From: a virus
Length of the DNA: 37,415 bases
IMG/VR virus record: IMGVR_UViG_3300031862_000016
Location: 1 to 37,415 of that record
Direction: 5' to 3' (one strand)
A program made the translations under genes and the position numbers. Shown piece by piece: positions 22,039 through 30,001 of the stretch. How positions within the stretch are numbered: position 1 is the first letter of the stretch; each line of letters starts with the position of its first letter. The notes under the pieces are model-generated. The model had not been told where the DNA came from. It searched no databases and saw only the letters and a program-made list of their open reading frames with translations.

Positions 22039-22533
22039 ATGTCAAGTAGAGGACCAAGAGTAATCGCAATACCGCGACATGAAGAATACGCGGAGCGCGG
22101 TTTCGCATTCGTCGCCACGACTGGCAAGAAGACTCTCGGTGGCGGAGCTGACTTCATGTACTTCCTAGTCGGCTCAGGGAAACGCTGCCGAATCAAGAGA
22201 ATCATCTTCGCCTTCACCGCTGGCACAGGCACCCTCTACATCGGCCACAGCGTAACAGGAACCATCACAGGCACCGATGTCATCAAATCAAACAAATACG
22301 TCGGGCAAGGCCAAACCTCCACAGCCACCGTCAAAAGCGACGTCGGCGGAGTGACAGGCAAAACCGTCATGTTCACCATTCCATTCGCTGCAACAGGAAC
22401 CTCAATGATCCTGATTGACTTCGAGGACAGCCTCATCCTTGAAGCAGGAAAGTCTCTACTCCTAAACTTGGACAAGGATGCTACATCAGCGGATCTCGCA
22501 GCGACCATTGAATGGGCTGAGGAACCTGTTTAG
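22039..22533 (+). CDS. Putative capsid decoration protein
   Basis: A 164-residue, Gly/Thr-rich, beta-strand protein: GKRCRIKRIIFAFTAGTGTL aligns in character with the neighbour's KLKVNRIRFYYTVGTA, and GKTVMFTIPFAATGTSMILI forms further strands. It is probably a jelly-roll or Ig-like head decoration subunit. AAAAGGTAAATC before the ATG may serve as ribosome site. It ends at a TAG; the same frame continues into the next gene, but that gene has its own promoter-like region and signal peptide, so the stop is taken as real. Confidence 0.6.
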   Translation: MSSRGPRVIAIPRHEEYAERGFAFVATTGKKTLGGGADFMYFLVGSGKRCRIKRIIFAFTAGTGTLYIGHSVTGTITGTDVIKSNKYVGQGQTSTATVKSDVGGVTGKTVMFTIPFAATGTSMILIDFEDSLILEAGKSLLLNLDKDATSADLAATIEWAEEPV

Positions 22534-22592
22534 TCGTGGAATACAGTGAAGATGGCCGCTAAGCCCTCTAGGTTCGACTGGAACAGAAACCC

Positions 22593-22629
22593 TAAATTAT
22601 CATACTGTAACCCATTGGTAAGGGTGCCC
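22593..22629 (+). promoter_or_regulatory. Promoter of the large secreted protein gene
   Basis: TAAATTAT (22593-22600) is a good archaeal TATA-like box. GTAACCCATTGGTAA (22607-22621) follows, an exact inverted copy of the box at 2879-2893 upstream of the early operon, with a related GTAACCCATT upstream of the integrase (37231-37240). GGTAAGGGTG directly before the ATG acts as ribosome site. The shared box suggests a common regulator for early, surface and integrase transcripts. Confidence 0.5.
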
Positions 22630-25140
22630 ATGATGAAAAGAGCCTTAATCATCATACTGCTCTTGGGCTTGGCTCTGATTCCTTCAGTTCACGCTCCAAT
22701 CCAGAACCCAATTCTCTCAAACGGAGACACACAAAGCTACATCGCCTACTTGAACACGCTCAAGAATACGGTTACTCAGACACACATCTCAACGTCTCTC
22801 TGGACAGGTTACAGAGCCTTCCCAATTCTTGACACGACAGGCGGGGATTACTACAATTATTGGGCTGATGATCAGGGCAAGATATTGTTCGCAGCGAACG
22901 AACTTCAAGACTTGACTCTGAGATCGACAGCCAGCGACTTTATCATGAGAAACCATCTTGACGTTCCGCAAGGCAGCTTCCTAGTAGGTCGCCATGTAGA
23001 CAGTCGCCTCTATCGCAGCGTGCCCACAGGTAGCATTCTTGACGTGAACTATTACGCAACAAACTTCATGATCGCAGTCGTCAACGGTAGCGCACTTGAA
23101 GGAACCCGAGTTTACGAGAGAGCAGTCACATTAGGCCCTGTCTGGGCGAACAAGACCGGAAGCACTCAGACCCCGCTTGACATAAATTCGCCTTTCACAG
23201 TTGACATTGCTCCAACTGAAGTCTGGTTCGGGAACGATACAAGCCACCTGAGACGAGTCGGAATAGGCGGAAGCTCACCATCTACGACTTTAGCGCTCAC
23301 TCTGATTGAGAATATTCCTACGCAGGGTATTGCAGCAGAACGGGCGAACTACACCATTCGACGTGTCGTGACTCTCATAGACCCTCTCGGCTTGATTTCA
23401 GGCGTGACTCTGACCGTTGACACGACGATAACGCTTTGGCGTCCCTACGCAACCATCAGCATGTATGTTACAAACGGTTCAGGCGGCAACATAGTTGTCT
23501 CGAACATGACGCTTGCCTTTGCATCGAACGACCACTATATCCCCTACGTGCCATATTTCTACTGGCAGAAACTAGCAGACGGTTCAGTGACTTCGCCGAA
23601 TCCTGTTCTGCTCTACAGAGGCGTGAATGTCACGCTTTGGAGTAGTGGATCCCAACCCGTCTCGACGCTCTTTACGGGCTTTCAGACACCGGAATTCGCA
23701 GACAAAGGCTATGAGGTCTCCATGCTGAATACGCAGCTCTCGAAAATCAGATACACATATGATTTCGGCCACAGTCTACAATACACCGCAAACAAAGCGA
23801 ACGTTGTAGTGCCTGCTTCAACCTCAACCAGCTCAGCGGTCTTTCTAGCGACACCTATGGATAAGACCGATTGGTCGTCTGCCCCTGCAATCCTGAACCA
23901 GAACGACTTAGTGATTCCTGACGGGTGGACTCTAGCCATGCCAGGTTCATGGGGTTTGATACTTCTAGCACTCGCTCAATACGGACAACTCACCCACGAC
24001 CAGCAAATTCTCACACGAGCGAAAGCTCTCTGGAATTTCTACAAGAACGACGTAGACTATCGACTAGCACCAACATGGATACCTGAGAACCCAAGCCATG
24101 CACCCGTTCTTTACTTCAGGAGTGCCTACACATTCGCGTTAGCAGGCTTGATTCTGGACAGTTCAAACTCAACATATCTCACCGAAGCCGAGAACATGGC
24201 CCAGGTCACCGTCTTGCAGAAACTTGATGTCAACCCTGCGAGCGCTAACTATGGCGGTTTGCCGTATGCACTTGAAGAAAACGGTTGGGCTTACGCTCTC
24301 CTATTGAAGCTCTACTTCGTGACAGGTCAACGCAGCTACCAAACCGCAGCTCACGGCATCCTGAGCGCTATCAAGACCAATCAAGGTTTCACAGCAGACA
24401 CAAAGACATCTTGGCCGAACACTGTGAGCTCGTGCACTCAATTTCTCCCAAGCGTCTACGTTGCGAACACCGACGGTTCATGCAGCAGCGCTTTCTCAAA
24501 TCATCCTCAGAACGTATTCCGAGCCTCAGAAATGACCTACGGTTTCATTCTAGGTTCAACTTTCGAAGGCACAGGATCACTCTTCCTCTACAATAACACC
24601 GCAGTTCTCAGCGCGGTCTCTAACATTTGGAAGATGAGTTACTCACAGTCTGTTGGAATAGCCATAGACGCTCGCTATGCGAGTGATCTAACCGGACAAT
24701 CGAATACTGAAACACAACCTGTTGGGATGCTTGGCCTTGCGATCTGGAAGCAGCTAACCTTCAATCATACTGTAGGGGTCTACGTTGAGAAAGTCACAGG
24801 CGCTACGTTGACGGGGTTAACCTACAACACGAACGGCGGCAACATGACAATAACTCTCCAGGGCCCAAGCAGTGGCGGATCGGCCACGGTGAAAGTTTAC
24901 AGTCGAGACGTTCAACCCACAGTCGCATTCATCACGGGTTCAGGAACCCCGTCATGGTCTGCTCCATTCCTAACGGTCACAGTCACGTTGACAGGTTCAG
25001 GTGCAGGTAAATTCATCATCATTAACCCGAACAACCCTGTGGGACCGAATCTTCCTCTAATCATCGGGGCCGTGGGTGCTGTGAGCGCAGTTGTGGTTGG
25101 CGTAATCTACGTGACCCGTAAGAAGGTGCAAAGCCAATAA
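22630..25140 (+). CDS. Large secreted protein with C-terminal membrane anchor, glycosidase-like
   Basis: An 836-residue protein. It starts with a signal peptide (MMKRALIIILLLGLALIPSV then HA) and ends with a transmembrane helix, IIGAVGAVSAVVVGVIYVTR, and a short basic tail, so it is exported and anchored. The frame is open upstream to 22546, but 22630 or 22633 fits the signal. The N-terminal half is beta-rich. Residues about 450-680 (SWGLILLALAQYGQLTHDQQ, YALEENGWAYALLLKLYFVT) resemble an alpha/alpha-toroid, as in many glycoside hydrolases and polysaccharide lyases. It could be a spike, a host-surface receptor blocker or a surface hydrolase. Its place between head and connector genes is unusual. 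Confidence 0.7.
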   Translation: MMKRALIIILLLGLALIPSVHAPIQNPILSNGDTQSYIAYLNTLKNTVTQTHISTSLWTGYRAFPILDTTGGDYYNYWADDQGKILFAANELQDLTLRSTASDFIMRNHLDVPQGSFLVGRHVDSRLYRSVPTGSILDVNYYATNFMIAVVNGSALEGTRVYERAVTLGPVWANKTGSTQTPLDINSPFTVDIAPTEVWFGNDTSHLRRVGIGGSSPSTTLALTLIENIPTQGIAAERANYTIRRVVTLIDPLGLISGVTLTVDTTITLWRPYATISMYVTNGSGGNIVVSNMTLAFASNDHYIPYVPYFYWQKLADGSVTSPNPVLLYRGVNVTLWSSGSQPVSTLFTGFQTPEFADKGYEVSMLNTQLSKIRYTYDFGHSLQYTANKANVVVPASTSTSSAVFLATPMDKTDWSSAPAILNQNDLVIPDGWTLAMPGSWGLILLALAQYGQLTHDQQILTRAKALWNFYKNDVDYRLAPTWIPENPSHAPVLYFRSAYTFALAGLILDSSNSTYLTEAENMAQVTVLQKLDVNPASANYGGLPYALEENGWAYALLLKLYFVTGQRSYQTAAHGILSAIKTNQGFTADTKTSWPNTVSSCTQFLPSVYVANTDGSCSSAFSNHPQNVFRASEMTYGFILGSTFEGTGSLFLYNNTAVLSAVSNIWKMSYSQSVGIAIDARYASDLTGQSNTETQPVGMLGLAIWKQLTFNHTVGVYVEKVTGATLTGLTYNTNGGNMTITLQGPSSGGSATVKVYSRDVQPTVAFITGSGTPSWSAPFLTVTVTLTGSGAGKFIIINPNNPVGPNLPLIIGAVGAVSAVVVGVIYVTRKKVQSQ

Positions 25141-26582
25141 GCCTACAAATTCAGGATCAAGCAGGCCTAGTTCTAAGCGCGTTGAAACAGGATGTAGTCA
25201 GCCCTGGCTATCGCACTTTCATACTGAAGAACATTGGAACTGGTCTGCTGGATAATTTGGGTGTGCAGGTTCTTGAGGCTGGTGTTGGTTCAGGTGACGC
25301 TTCCCAGCTCAGCAACAGAAGCATCGTAACGATGGCGTTCACGCGGCTTTCCACAGGCCTACCTGAAACGCAGTATCTCGGAGTCAGCCCTCTCTCAGTT
25401 CTCACAGAGGACCCGGCGGAGATCTCTCCGGTTCTCTTGAACGGGTGGCTTCAGCTAAGTGCTGACACATTCCGTTGGGCTAACAAGCTACTTCTCCCAG
25501 CACTCGCCGTAGGTGAATCCCTTCAGCTTTACAGTCGATATTCACGGCCCGCCTACGCAACCCCCAACACCTTCCAGTTCACGTTACAGAATATTGGCAC
25601 AGACACTTTGCAGAACACGGTTCTTACAGCGCAGGGTAGCGACCTGCTCAGCTTAGATGGCGTAACATTCACGGCCACGTTGAATCTTGGGAACCTTGCG
25701 CCTAGCGTCCAGAAAACCGTCTACGTGAAAAGCTACGGGATTGATCCTGGGAAGCTGGGACCAGCACAAATTCAGATCCTTCAAGTCGGAAAACTGCTTA
25801 GCAGCCTACCTTTCGACGCGATCGGCTTCGGCCGCTACTATTCTTCCGTGAGCGAAGTCACAAAATATCTCACAACCATTGACGTGTCAGTTGTGACAAC
25901 TGATGAGGAAATACGCGACCTCATCCTCAGATCGGCGAATGAGATTGACAGAGCCACTAGGAGACGTTTCGATGTTGTCACAGTCACGGAGCGGTATAAT
26001 GGGGTAGGCCAGCAGAAGCTAGTCTTGGACAACTATCCAATCATTTCAGTTCAGGAAGTGCAAATTTACAATCCTAACAATCAACTTGTCGCAGACATCA
26101 AGAGCACTGATTCAAACTTCGCAACGGAACTCATCATTGAGTCCGTGAACGGTTTCATAACTCTACCATCCCCAGCCATCCCAAACCTGGCCAGTCCCTT
26201 GGCGGGAATCGGCGCAGGATGGCAGCCGCTCTTAACCCCATACTATCCTCAGCCCAGCGCAGGTGTACCCTACGATTACTCCACGCACTTCGGCAGAGGC
26301 ATCGCGAACATTGCCATAACCTACACGTATGGCTATCAGGTGCCGCCTGAAGGCATCAGAGACGCCTGCATGAAGATGGTTGTCATCGAGCTGCTGAAGA
26401 AGAAAGGCACATCGGATTCGCAGGGAGCAGCAACCGTCGCCGTCGCTGGTATGTCCGAATCATTCGCAGCTCGCGGAGCCCAAGGCGGCGGTGGACCATA
26501 CGCTCACGTGTTGGATGAGCTACAGGGAGATGTGGACGCGACGCTTGAACTTTTCCGCAAGAGAAGATGGGGAGTCGTATGA
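25137..26582 (+). CDS. Head-tail connector with N-terminal Ig-like extension
   Basis: Coding runs upstream of the TTG at 25182: SLQIQDQAGLVLSALKQDVV fits the following protein. The only start before it is an ATA at 25137 that overlaps the previous TAA (ATAA), 8 nt after AAGGTG. With it the protein has 481 residues. The N-terminal 220 residues form two Ig-like beta domains (TFILKNIGTGLLDNLGVQVL; FQFTLQNIGTDTLQNTVLTA). From about 225 on it matches gp6-type connectors: SEVTKYLTTIDVSVVTTDEE, IRDLILRSANEIDRATRRRF, then a strand region and VPPEGIRDACMKMVVIELLK. It joins the portal to the tail. The added Ig domains may decorate the neck. Confidence 0.75.
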   Translation: MSLQIQDQAGLVLSALKQDVVSPGYRTFILKNIGTGLLDNLGVQVLEAGVGSGDASQLSNRSIVTMAFTRLSTGLPETQYLGVSPLSVLTEDPAEISPVLLNGWLQLSADTFRWANKLLLPALAVGESLQLYSRYSRPAYATPNTFQFTLQNIGTDTLQNTVLTAQGSDLLSLDGVTFTATLNLGNLAPSVQKTVYVKSYGIDPGKLGPAQIQILQVGKLLSSLPFDAIGFGRYYSSVSEVTKYLTTIDVSVVTTDEEIRDLILRSANEIDRATRRRFDVVTVTERYNGVGQQKLVLDNYPIISVQEVQIYNPNNQLVADIKSTDSNFATELIIESVNGFITLPSPAIPNLASPLAGIGAGWQPLLTPYYPQPSAGVPYDYSTHFGRGIANIAITYTYGYQVPPEGIRDACMKMVVIELLKKKGTSDSQGAATVAVAGMSESFAARGAQGGGGPYAHVLDELQGDVDATLELFRKRRWGVV

Positions 26583-27040
26583 GTTTCAGAGTCCACCCTG
26601 ATGTGGTCGGAATGGTCTTTGGAACAATTTCCAATGACTCTGTAATCAAATCCACTAAGGGCCTCATCGTTGACAAAGTGCTCAACCGTAGAGTTTTAGC
26701 TACAACGCCTGCCGGTGGAGAAGGTAACGTTAGGATCGCCATCTCGAAGCAGCGAACTCAGAAGTTCGAATGGAATGCAGGCGGCCTAGCTGGACAGCAA
26801 CGACAATACGTTAAGATCGATATTGTCGGCAAAGTTGTTGAAGGCCAAGGGCAGACAGCTCGAGATCTAGTTGACGGTTTGAAGCGTCGCATTGAAGAAA
26901 TCATGTTCTCAGCAATTTACTTGGGACAAGGCTGGTTAGGACACTCTCTCATTCATGACGGCTACCCTTCCGCACCACTCACCAGAATGGCCTACAATTT
27001 CTTGATCTACGAATTCAACACGACGATGGGAGCACAGTAA
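26579..27040 (+). CDS. Neck or tail-completion protein
   Basis: A 153-residue protein whose ATG (26579) overlaps the connector stop (ATGA). It contains beta segments (LIVDKVLNRRVLATTPAGGE, VRIAISKQR) and a long central helix (ARDLVDGLKRRIEEIMFSAI). Position after the connector and before the tail tube suggests a head-closure or tail-terminator role. No signature motif supports one over the other. Confidence 0.55.
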   Translation: MSFRVHPDVVGMVFGTISNDSVIKSTKGLIVDKVLNRRVLATTPAGGEGNVRIAISKQRTQKFEWNAGGLAGQQRQYVKIDIVGKVVEGQGQTARDLVDGLKRRIEEIMFSAIYLGQGWLGHSLIHDGYPSAPLTRMAYNFLIYEFNTTMGAQ

Positions 27041-27052
27041 GAGTAAAGTTGA

Positions 27053-27068
27053 GGTAACACGAAGGTAA
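27053..27068 (-). promoter_or_regulatory. Tandem TACC motif, reverse orientation
   Basis: GGTAACACGAAGGTAA on the plus strand equals TTACCTTCGTGTTACC on the minus strand: two boxes 11 bp apart in the 44-nt gap between the neck gene and the next small gene. GGTGGTGAG, a ribosome site, follows at 27071-27079. It is the only copy found in this orientation inside the late operon. Confidence 0.5.
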
Positions 27069-27084
27069 GGGTGGTGAGAACAGA

Positions 27085-27285
27085 TTGCCTTTCAGCATAG
27101 CCATAGGCGGCTCAGGCGATGACAGAACTGAGCAACAGGTTTACGCCGATCTGAAGGCGCTTGTTGAGAAATACAAGGGCATCATTCAGTACGCCCGATT
27201 CAGCGGCTCAGCAGGCATCATTCACCTAACCGCCGAAGGCGAAGTTTCACAGGAACAACTAGACCAAGGAGCAGGTAAGAAGTAA
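27085..27285 (+). CDS. Small tail-region protein, 66 aa
   Basis: Starts at a TTG (27085) after GGTGGTGAG. The product is a small alpha/beta protein (DRTEQQVYADLKALVEKYKG then IIQYARFSGSAGIIHLTA) with an acidic tail. Its TAA overlaps the ATG of the following gene (TAATG, 27283-27287). No family is recognised; it belongs to the tail assembly block by position. Confidence 0.6.
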   Translation: MPFSIAIGGSGDDRTEQQVYADLKALVEKYKGIIQYARFSGSAGIIHLTAEGEVSQEQLDQGAGKK

Positions 27286-27539
27286 TGGTGAACGTAACTC
27301 CAACCATTGTCAGTTCGGCTTTGAAGGCACGATGGGAACACTTCCTAGCCACCGGCCTAAACACCAATGACACAATCACCTTCGCCGACCTGAACTCAAT
27401 AACAACCATTGTCGGACTCAAGACTCTTGACGGAACCGCGCTGACCTTCACAATCGCTGGCAACGTGGCTACGTTGACAACTGCGGCTCAAACGAACATC
27501 AACATTGCAGGAACAGTTTGGGGAGCAACAAACCCATAG
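27285..27539 (+). CDS. Small tail-region protein, 84 aa
   Basis: A Thr-rich, beta-strand protein (NVTPTIVSSALKARWEHFLA at the start, GTALTFTIAGNVATLTTAAQ in the middle). Its composition is like small tail tube-associated or decoration subunits. It ends with TAG, and the same frame runs on into the next gene after 15 nt. An AGGTGAG ribosome site in the gap argues that the next gene starts independently. Confidence 0.55.
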   Translation: MVNVTPTIVSSALKARWEHFLATGLNTNDTITFADLNSITTIVGLKTLDGTALTFTIAGNVATLTTAAQTNINIAGTVWGATNP

Positions 27540-27554
27540 GCAGGTGAGAAAGAA

Positions 27555-27971
27555 ATGGTAGGATTAGCGGGCAAGGAAGCTGTAGCAAGACTCGCAACCC
27601 TAACCGTAGCAGGCGTCCTCATGGCTGCTGGTAAAAACTGGTACTTCAAGTGGGGACCGAAAGCGCATGAGGAAGCTGTATGCGGAACCAACATACCTCG
27701 CGTTCTGCACGGCGTCTTTCACGGAGAAGTTAACTGTGAAGCCATCTACGTGACCGACGACAATTGGGCAGCCATCGTCAGCATAGGCAACCTAGATCAA
27801 GTCTACACAGTGGTGAGCGCTGACAGCGACACATCAACCGTCCCTGGAACAAAGCTGGAAACTGCAAGCATCAAAGCCGTTGAATTCGAACGCCAAGGCC
27901 CAGCGAACGCTGACGGAGTAGTCAAAGCCACCTTGAAAGGCATCATGACAGGCTATCCGAGCGTTGTATAG
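27555..27971 (+). CDS. Putative tail tube protein
   Basis: A 138-residue protein upstream of a gp10-like gene, chaperone genes and the tape measure, which is where a tail tube gene lies. Beta-rich segments (GVFHGEVNCEAIYVTDDNWA, AIVSIGNLDQVYTVVSADSD, GVVKATLKGIMTGYPSV) fit the tube fold. AGGTGAG lies 9 nt before the ATG. It ends in a TAG. The call is contextual. Confidence 0.6.
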   Translation: MVGLAGKEAVARLATLTVAGVLMAAGKNWYFKWGPKAHEEAVCGTNIPRVLHGVFHGEVNCEAIYVTDDNWAAIVSIGNLDQVYTVVSADSDTSTVPGTKLETASIKAVEFERQGPANADGVVKATLKGIMTGYPSVV

Positions 27972-27973
27972 TC

Positions 27974-28417
27974 TTGAGCATCTCAATCGAAGTCCTCGGC
28001 GTTCAAGAGGCCACCGACTACTTCGAACACGCCTCGGAAGCCCTAGTGGATGCTGTGAGCGTGAAACTTCGAGAAGTCTGCGAGATGATCGCTGACTACG
28101 CCAGAAGCATAGCTCCGGTCAAAACAGGCAACTACGCGAACAGCATACATGTCGAGCAGGATGGCCCACTCCAATTCAGCATAGCGGCAGGCGCAGAATA
28201 CGCAGCCATCATAGAATTCGGTAGCGCCCCACACTTCATTACACCCCGAACCGCTAAAGCACTCAAATTCGAAGCTGACGGCGAAACTGTCTTTGCGAAA
28301 TACGTCATGCACCCAGGAACCCCGCCGTTATTCATCTTGCACCGAGCCAAGAAAGATAACATGGCCAACATTGTTCAAGCAATTCGCGATGGAGTCCGGG
28401 AGGCCTTGAAGAGTTGA
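27974..28417 (+). CDS. HK97 gp10-like tail completion protein
   Basis: A 147-residue protein with the family landmarks: a long N-terminal helix, APVKTGNYANSIHVEQDGPL, then AAGAEYAAIIEFGSAPHFI and a C-terminal helix after GTPPLFILHRA. These proteins complete the tail end facing the head. The TTG start at 27974 has no clear ribosome site and depends on translation from the gene just upstream. Confidence 0.75.
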   Translation: MSISIEVLGVQEATDYFEHASEALVDAVSVKLREVCEMIADYARSIAPVKTGNYANSIHVEQDGPLQFSIAAGAEYAAIIEFGSAPHFITPRTAKALKFEADGETVFAKYVMHPGTPPLFILHRAKKDNMANIVQAIRDGVREALKS

Positions 28418-28433
28418 TTTGGAAGGGGTGACA

Positions 28434-28895
28434 ATGAGTCAAGAAAAAGGAAAGATTCCTGAGAAACTGCTTAAGGCGATGGAGCTCGATGAGCGAACAG
28501 TCGAGAATGAATGGCAGCAGCTAACAGCCTTCTCAAAGAATCTTGTCACCATACGGGTAAGAGATCCTTCCAACCGAGCTCGATTCCTAGATGTTAAGGC
28601 TAGAATGCTCAAAGACCGTGAAATCAGCGAATACCGCAAGCGACTCCGACAGATTAACCCGCAGCTTGCGACAGCCAAAGGCCCCGAACAAGTCGAGCTG
28701 ACACCTGAAGAAGATGACAAGCTAAGCGCCCTCTGGGATGAATTCATATCAAAAGCAACAGACATCCCGAAAGAGAAACTCGCTGAAATGGGAAACCAGA
28801 AAATCAGAGCGGCCCTACTGATAGGCATAATCAAAGCATCCGTCCCAGATGAGCAAGAAATTCAGGAGCTTGCGAAATTTCGCGGAAGCGAGTGA
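28434..28895 (+). CDS. Tail assembly chaperone, G-like
   Basis: A 153-residue, highly charged helical protein (KIPEKLLKAMELDERTVENE onward) directly before an overlapping small frame and the tape measure gene, the normal place of the gpG chaperone. GGAAGGGGTG lies just before the ATG at 28434. It ends at 28893-28895, inside the next frame. Chaperones of this kind coat the tape measure and recruit tube protein. Confidence 0.7.
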   Translation: MSQEKGKIPEKLLKAMELDERTVENEWQQLTAFSKNLVTIRVRDPSNRARFLDVKARMLKDREISEYRKRLRQINPQLATAKGPEQVELTPEEDDKLSALWDEFISKATDIPKEKLAEMGNQKIRAALLIGIIKASVPDEQEIQELAKFRGSE

Positions 28896-29040
28896 AGGCT
28901 ACAGGCTTGGGGAACTCTGCGAATTCCTAAGTCGAACACCCAGCGAAGTCGGAGATTTGAGCAGACGAGAAATCACTTTTCTGAGCCTATACTTGAACGA
29001 AAGGAACAAGCGCATGTCGAAAGCATTCGGAGGAAGCTAG
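28849..29040 (+). CDS. T-like extension of the tail chaperone (frameshift product)
   Basis: This frame lies +1 relative to the chaperone and overlaps its last 47 nt. Alone it would start at an ATG at 28849 without a ribosome site. Read as an extension, a +1 shift at TTT-C (near 28881, GCG AAA TTT CGC) joins ...LAKF to AEASEGYRLGELCEFLSRTP and continues to a TAG at 29038. This mirrors the gpG/gpGT pair of tailed phages, where a fraction of ribosomes shift frame. The TTT-C slip is a plausible but unproven site. Confidence 0.6.
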   Translation: MSKKFRSLRNFAEASEGYRLGELCEFLSRTPSEVGDLSRREITFLSLYLNERNKRMSKAFGGS

Positions 29041-29044
29041 AAAC

Positions 29045-29353
29045 ATGGCAGAGGCTCCTGATGGTAGATACGCGCCAGAACTTAACCGACAACGTAGCCA
29101 GCCAGTCATCAGAGGAATTTGCAGACCCGACTTTCTGATTCCAAAATCAGATTTAGTCATTTTTTGTGACGGTGATTACTGGCATACTCGACCAGAGCAA
29201 AGACATCGTGACGCTTGGCAATCAAAACGATTGAGAGAAGCCGGTTACCGAATACTGCGACTTCCTGAGCACGAAATTAAAGAGAACTTGGAGGGATGCA
29301 TTGCGAAAATAGTTTCAGCAATGGATGGTGTAGCCATTGGCCGAAGCGCCTGA
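29045..29353 (+). CDS. Vsr-like PD-(D/E)xK endonuclease
   Basis: A 102-residue protein: CRPDFLIPKSDLVIFCDGDY then WH, a charged segment, and LREAGYRILRLPEHEIKENL. This order (D-strand, DGxxWH, GYxxLR.xE.EI) is that of Vsr-fold nucleases, including phage homing enzymes of the EDxHD/Vsr type. It is inserted between the chaperone and tape measure genes, where no nuclease is normally found, and the tape measure start just downstream is disturbed. It could be a free-standing homing endonuclease. GGAGGA lies about 10 nt before the ATG. Confidence 0.7.
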   Translation: MAEAPDGRYAPELNRQRSQPVIRGICRPDFLIPKSDLVIFCDGDYWHTRPEQRHRDAWQSKRLREAGYRILRLPEHEIKENLEGCIAKIVSAMDGVAIGRSA

Positions 29354-29365
29354 AGAAGTCTTAAG

Positions 29366-29992
29366 ATGAGTTTAGGAAACTAGCTCATCGGACAAATCGA
29401 TATTGAGGCCGATGATCGCGCGAGTCCTGCGTTGAGGAGTGTCGGTCGGAATATTAGTGTGCTAGGTATGACTCTAGGGATAGTCACGCGTGACCTCGGA
29501 ATCCATAATGCCGCTATTGATGCTGTTATCAGAGGCATACAGATTTTAGGTGCGGTTACGCGAGCTGCAGCAGCAGTGAAATGGCTTCTAGCGGCAGCAA
29601 CCAAAGTCTTGACGGCCACCGAAGTTGAGAATGCAGCGGCTACGGCGGCGACCACAACTGGAACAGCCGGATATACAGGAACAGCGGTAGCCGCAACCGC
29701 AGCCAATTATGGACTCGCCGCGTCCTTCATGGCTGTGAACGCTGCGCTCGGCCCGATTGGATGGGTTCTCATTGGACTCGGCCTCCTAGCCGCTGGCCTA
29801 GCTGGCTTCGCTTTAGGCGGTGGTTTCGGAGGCGGCGGAGGAATGGGCGGTGCTGTTGGGGGTGGTCCCGCGATGGAGACTGTGAACATCAACATGTATG
29901 ACACGAAGATGAGTACCAAACGTGACGTTAAGGAAACCATGCAGGACATGGGTACATTATGGTATGAACAGACTCGCCGCTATCGAAGGTAA
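29366..29992 (+). CDS. Short tape measure protein with an in-frame TAG at codon 6
   Basis: The frame starts at an ATG (29366) with MSLGN, meets TAG at 29381-29383 and then reads LIGQIDIEADDRASPALRSV, a typical tape measure N-terminus, continuing for about 203 residues. The part after the stop has hydrophobic helices (IGWVLIGLGLLAAGLAGFAL), an Ala-rich core, a Gly-rich stretch and a polar end. The first standard start after the stop is a TTG at 29432, which would lose conserved sequence. TAG readthrough, or initiation at ATC 29387 after AGGA, are options. At about 200 residues it predicts a very short tail. Confidence 0.6.
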
Positions 29993-30001
29993 GACTGACA
30001 A

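Noticed and set aside
22531-22632. Readthrough fusion of the decoration protein to the 22630 gene
   Set aside because: The second gene has its own TATA-like box, shared promoter box, ribosome site and signal peptide, which argue for independent expression.
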